Shown piece by piece: positions 23,133-24,356 of a stretch of 24,356 nt of DNA (position 1 is the first letter of the stretch; each line of letters starts with the position of its first letter). The translations under genes were made by a program, and so were the position numbers. The notes under the pieces are model-generated. The model did not search any database and was not told where the DNA came from. It worked only from the letters and a program-made list of their open reading frames with translations. The stretch lies in contig VGPB01000005.1 in the NCBI GenBank assembly GCA_016875695.1, positions 1 through 24,356 of the forward strand, given 5' to 3'. The stretch is from Chloroflexota bacterium (GTDB lineage Bacteria; Chloroflexota; Dehalococcoidia; UBA2979).

Positions 23133-24002
23133 CTAGGCGCCGCCGCGCGCCGCGCTGTCATCGCCGCGCCGGACGCCGCTGAGCGTGGCCGCGAGCGGCG
23201 TGGCCAGCGCGGCCAGGTCCATCGGGATGATCCACTTCGTCGATGCACCGGCGCCGAGCTGCTTGAGCATGTCGAGGTACTGCAACCCCATCGTGTTCGC
23301 GTCGATCGTGCGCGCCGTCTGGTAGATGCGCTCGAGACCAATCGAGAAGCCCTCGGCGCCGAGGATCGCGGCCTGCCGGTGCCCCTCGGCGCGCAAGATC
23401 GCCGCCTCCCGTGCGCCCTCGGCCTCGAGGATCGCCGCCTGCTTCGCCCCCTCGGCGACGTTGATCGCCGACTGGCGTTGGCCCTCGGACTCGGTAATCT
23501 GCGCGCGCTTCGTGCGATCGGCCGTCAGCAGCCGCGTCATCGCCGCCTGGATGTCCTGCTGCGGCTGGATCTCACGGATCTCGACGTTGTTCACCTGCAC
23601 ACCCCAGCGGACCGTCTCCGTCGCGAGCTTGACCTTGAGGCGCTCGTTGATCTCGTCGCGTTTGGCCAGCACCTCTTCCACCGTGATGTCGCCGATCACC
23701 GAACGCAGCGTCGTCGTCGCGAGGTTGCGCACCGCGGCCACGAAATTCTGCACGTTGATGATCGCCGCCTCACCATCGACGACCTGCATGTAGACCACAA
23801 AGTCCACGTCGACGAGCGCGTTGTCCTTCGTGATCGAGCGCTGCGCCGGTTCGTCGAGCACACGCTCGCGCATGTCGACCCGCTCGCCGCGATCGATGAA
23901 CGGCAGCAGGATCATGAGCCCGGGCCCGCGCGTGCCGAGGTAGCGGCCGAGCCGGAACACGACGGCGCGCTCGTACTGCCTGACCACGCTGACGAAGAAC
24001 AT
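23133..24002 (-). CDS. SPFH/stomatin-like membrane protein (slipin)
   Basis: A 289-residue SPFH-domain protein of the bacterial slipin group. The N-terminus goes straight into VVRQYERAVVFRLGRYLGTR and GPGLMILLPFIDRGERVDMR, the typical slipin opening, with only a short hydrophobic start. The SPFH domain is followed by a helical region with repeats of Glu-Ala-Glu-Gly spacing (AAILEAEGAREAAILRAEGH) that forms the oligomerising coiled coil. A C-terminal helix with QTARTIDANTMGLQYLDMLK follows. Slipins form rings in the membrane and hold NfeD proteases. Here nfeD is the neighbour but convergent, not in the same operon as is common. The ATG at 24002 has GGGGTGAGCGC upstream; a longer start at 24056 adds an unlikely polar lead. 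Confidence 0.9.
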   Translation of the reverse strand: MFFVSVVRQYERAVVFRLGRYLGTRGPGLMILLPFIDRGERVDMRERVLDEPAQRSITKDNALVDVDFVVYMQVVDGEAAIINVQNFVAAVRNLATTTLRSVIGDITVEEVLAKRDEINERLKVKLATETVRWGVQVNNVEIREIQPQQDIQAAMTRLLTADRTKRAQITESEGQRQSAINVAEGAKQAAILEAEGAREAAILRAEGHRQAAILGAEGFSIGLERIYQTARTIDANTMGLQYLDMLKQLGAGASTKWIIPMDLAALATPLAATLSGVRRGDDSAARGGA

Positions 24003-24240
24003 GCGCTCACCCCCCTCGCTCCCGGCGCCGCGTCGAATATATGAAGCACAGCCCAATCGCGCGACGTCGCCCCCCGCCCGAGTGTACGCGCAGGCAAGCC
24101 GCGGACGTCGTGACCGCGACTGTCACCGCGCCTAACCCCGCGAAGGTCGTGTCGCATATATGCAGGGCAGTCGAAATGGGCCTCGCGCCGCACCTCGAAG
24201 CGAGCGCGACCCAGCAAGGCTTGCTCTGTATCCTTGCTCC
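24003..24240. promoter_or_regulatory. Divergent promoter region between slipin and the last gene
   Basis: 238 nt without a gene. Two A/T-rich spots stand out in the GC-rich context: GAATATATGAAG (about 24034-24045) and GCATATATGC (about 24154-24163), the second an exact 10-bp palindrome. Both contain -10-like TATAT cores and lie 32 nt and about 80 nt from the divergent starts. -35 boxes are not clear. Confidence 0.35.
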
Positions 24241-24356
24241 ATGAGTACCCAGAGCGAATCGCCCCTCATGGGGAACGCGCAGCGCGGCCAGCGTTCAGGT
24301 CGTGGCCTGATCGCGCTCGTGATCTCGATGACGATACCGCTCGCGCTCGGCGCGGT
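24241..24356 (+). CDS. Start of an unidentified membrane or exported protein (partial)
   Basis: From the ATG at 24241 a frame stays open to the window edge (38 full codons). A polar N-terminus (STQSESPLMGNAQRGQRSGR) is followed by a hydrophobic run (LIALVISMTIPLALGA), as in a first membrane segment or uncleaved signal anchor. The ribosome site is weak. No family can be named from this length. Confidence 0.45.
   Translation, partial: MSTQSESPLMGNAQRGQRSGRGLIALVISMTIPLALGA

Noticed and set aside
1..24356. CRISPR arrays, rRNA, complete tRNA or riboswitches
   Set aside because: No regularly spaced repeats or recognisable RNA consensus were seen on either strand.

Overview
This is a very GC-rich bacterial window, apart from a patch at about 20.13-21.6 kb that is visibly richer in A and T. 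The gene content suggests a metabolically versatile Chloroflexota (Dehalococcoidia/SAR202-like) bacterium: divergent crotonases, a DUF35/thiolase pair, an aldo/keto reductase, a CoxL/xanthine-dehydrogenase-type protein and a YfcE-like phosphoesterase. This placement is an inference from gene families; there is no rRNA or marker gene to confirm it.

The left third (1-7.2 kb, minus strand) is one compact operon. It encodes a periplasmic, Tat-exported molybdenum enzyme of the type II DMSO reductase family: catalytic alpha subunit (7218-3748), four-cluster Fe-S beta subunit (3705-2575), Tat-exported heme-b-type gamma subunit (2545-1604), a TorD-family chaperone (1603-770), and a MobB protein fused to an FmdE domain that runs off the left edge. 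Residue patterns in alpha and beta look most like the periplasmic nitrite oxidoreductase (NXR) group of Nitrospira and anammox bacteria. The direction of catalysis and the substrate cannot be read from sequence. A 7-TM protein (8211-7441) lies upstream, and a perfect 26-bp palindrome sits between it and the alpha gene.

The middle (8.2-14.3 kb) holds an endonuclease/exonuclease/phosphatase protein, a small HD-type (p)ppGpp hydrolase-like protein, an overlapping pair of tiny genes (a C2H2 zinc finger and an EDSFPASDPP-motif protein), a carboxymuconolactone-decarboxylase-like protein, two divergent crotonases, a decayed methyltransferase and an aldo/keto reductase.

From 14.4 to 20.1 kb intact and decaying genes are mixed. 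A CoxL/XDH-type gene has four in-frame stop codons and no frameshift. A DUF35-thiolase pair and a HAD-like gene look intact. A phosphoesterase has lost most of its metal ligands. An MFS transporter remnant has an in-frame TAG and is cut off at about 20.13 kb. The lower-GC patch that follows carries a PD-(D/E)XK-like gene, an internally deleted IS3-family remnant with both terminal repeats, and a fragment of a restriction-modification methylase. This is consistent with a decaying mobile/defence insertion, although adapter-like sequences at its edges make an assembly artefact worth excluding. The right end returns to high GC with nfeD facing tail-to-tail to a slipin gene, then the start of an unidentified plus-strand gene.
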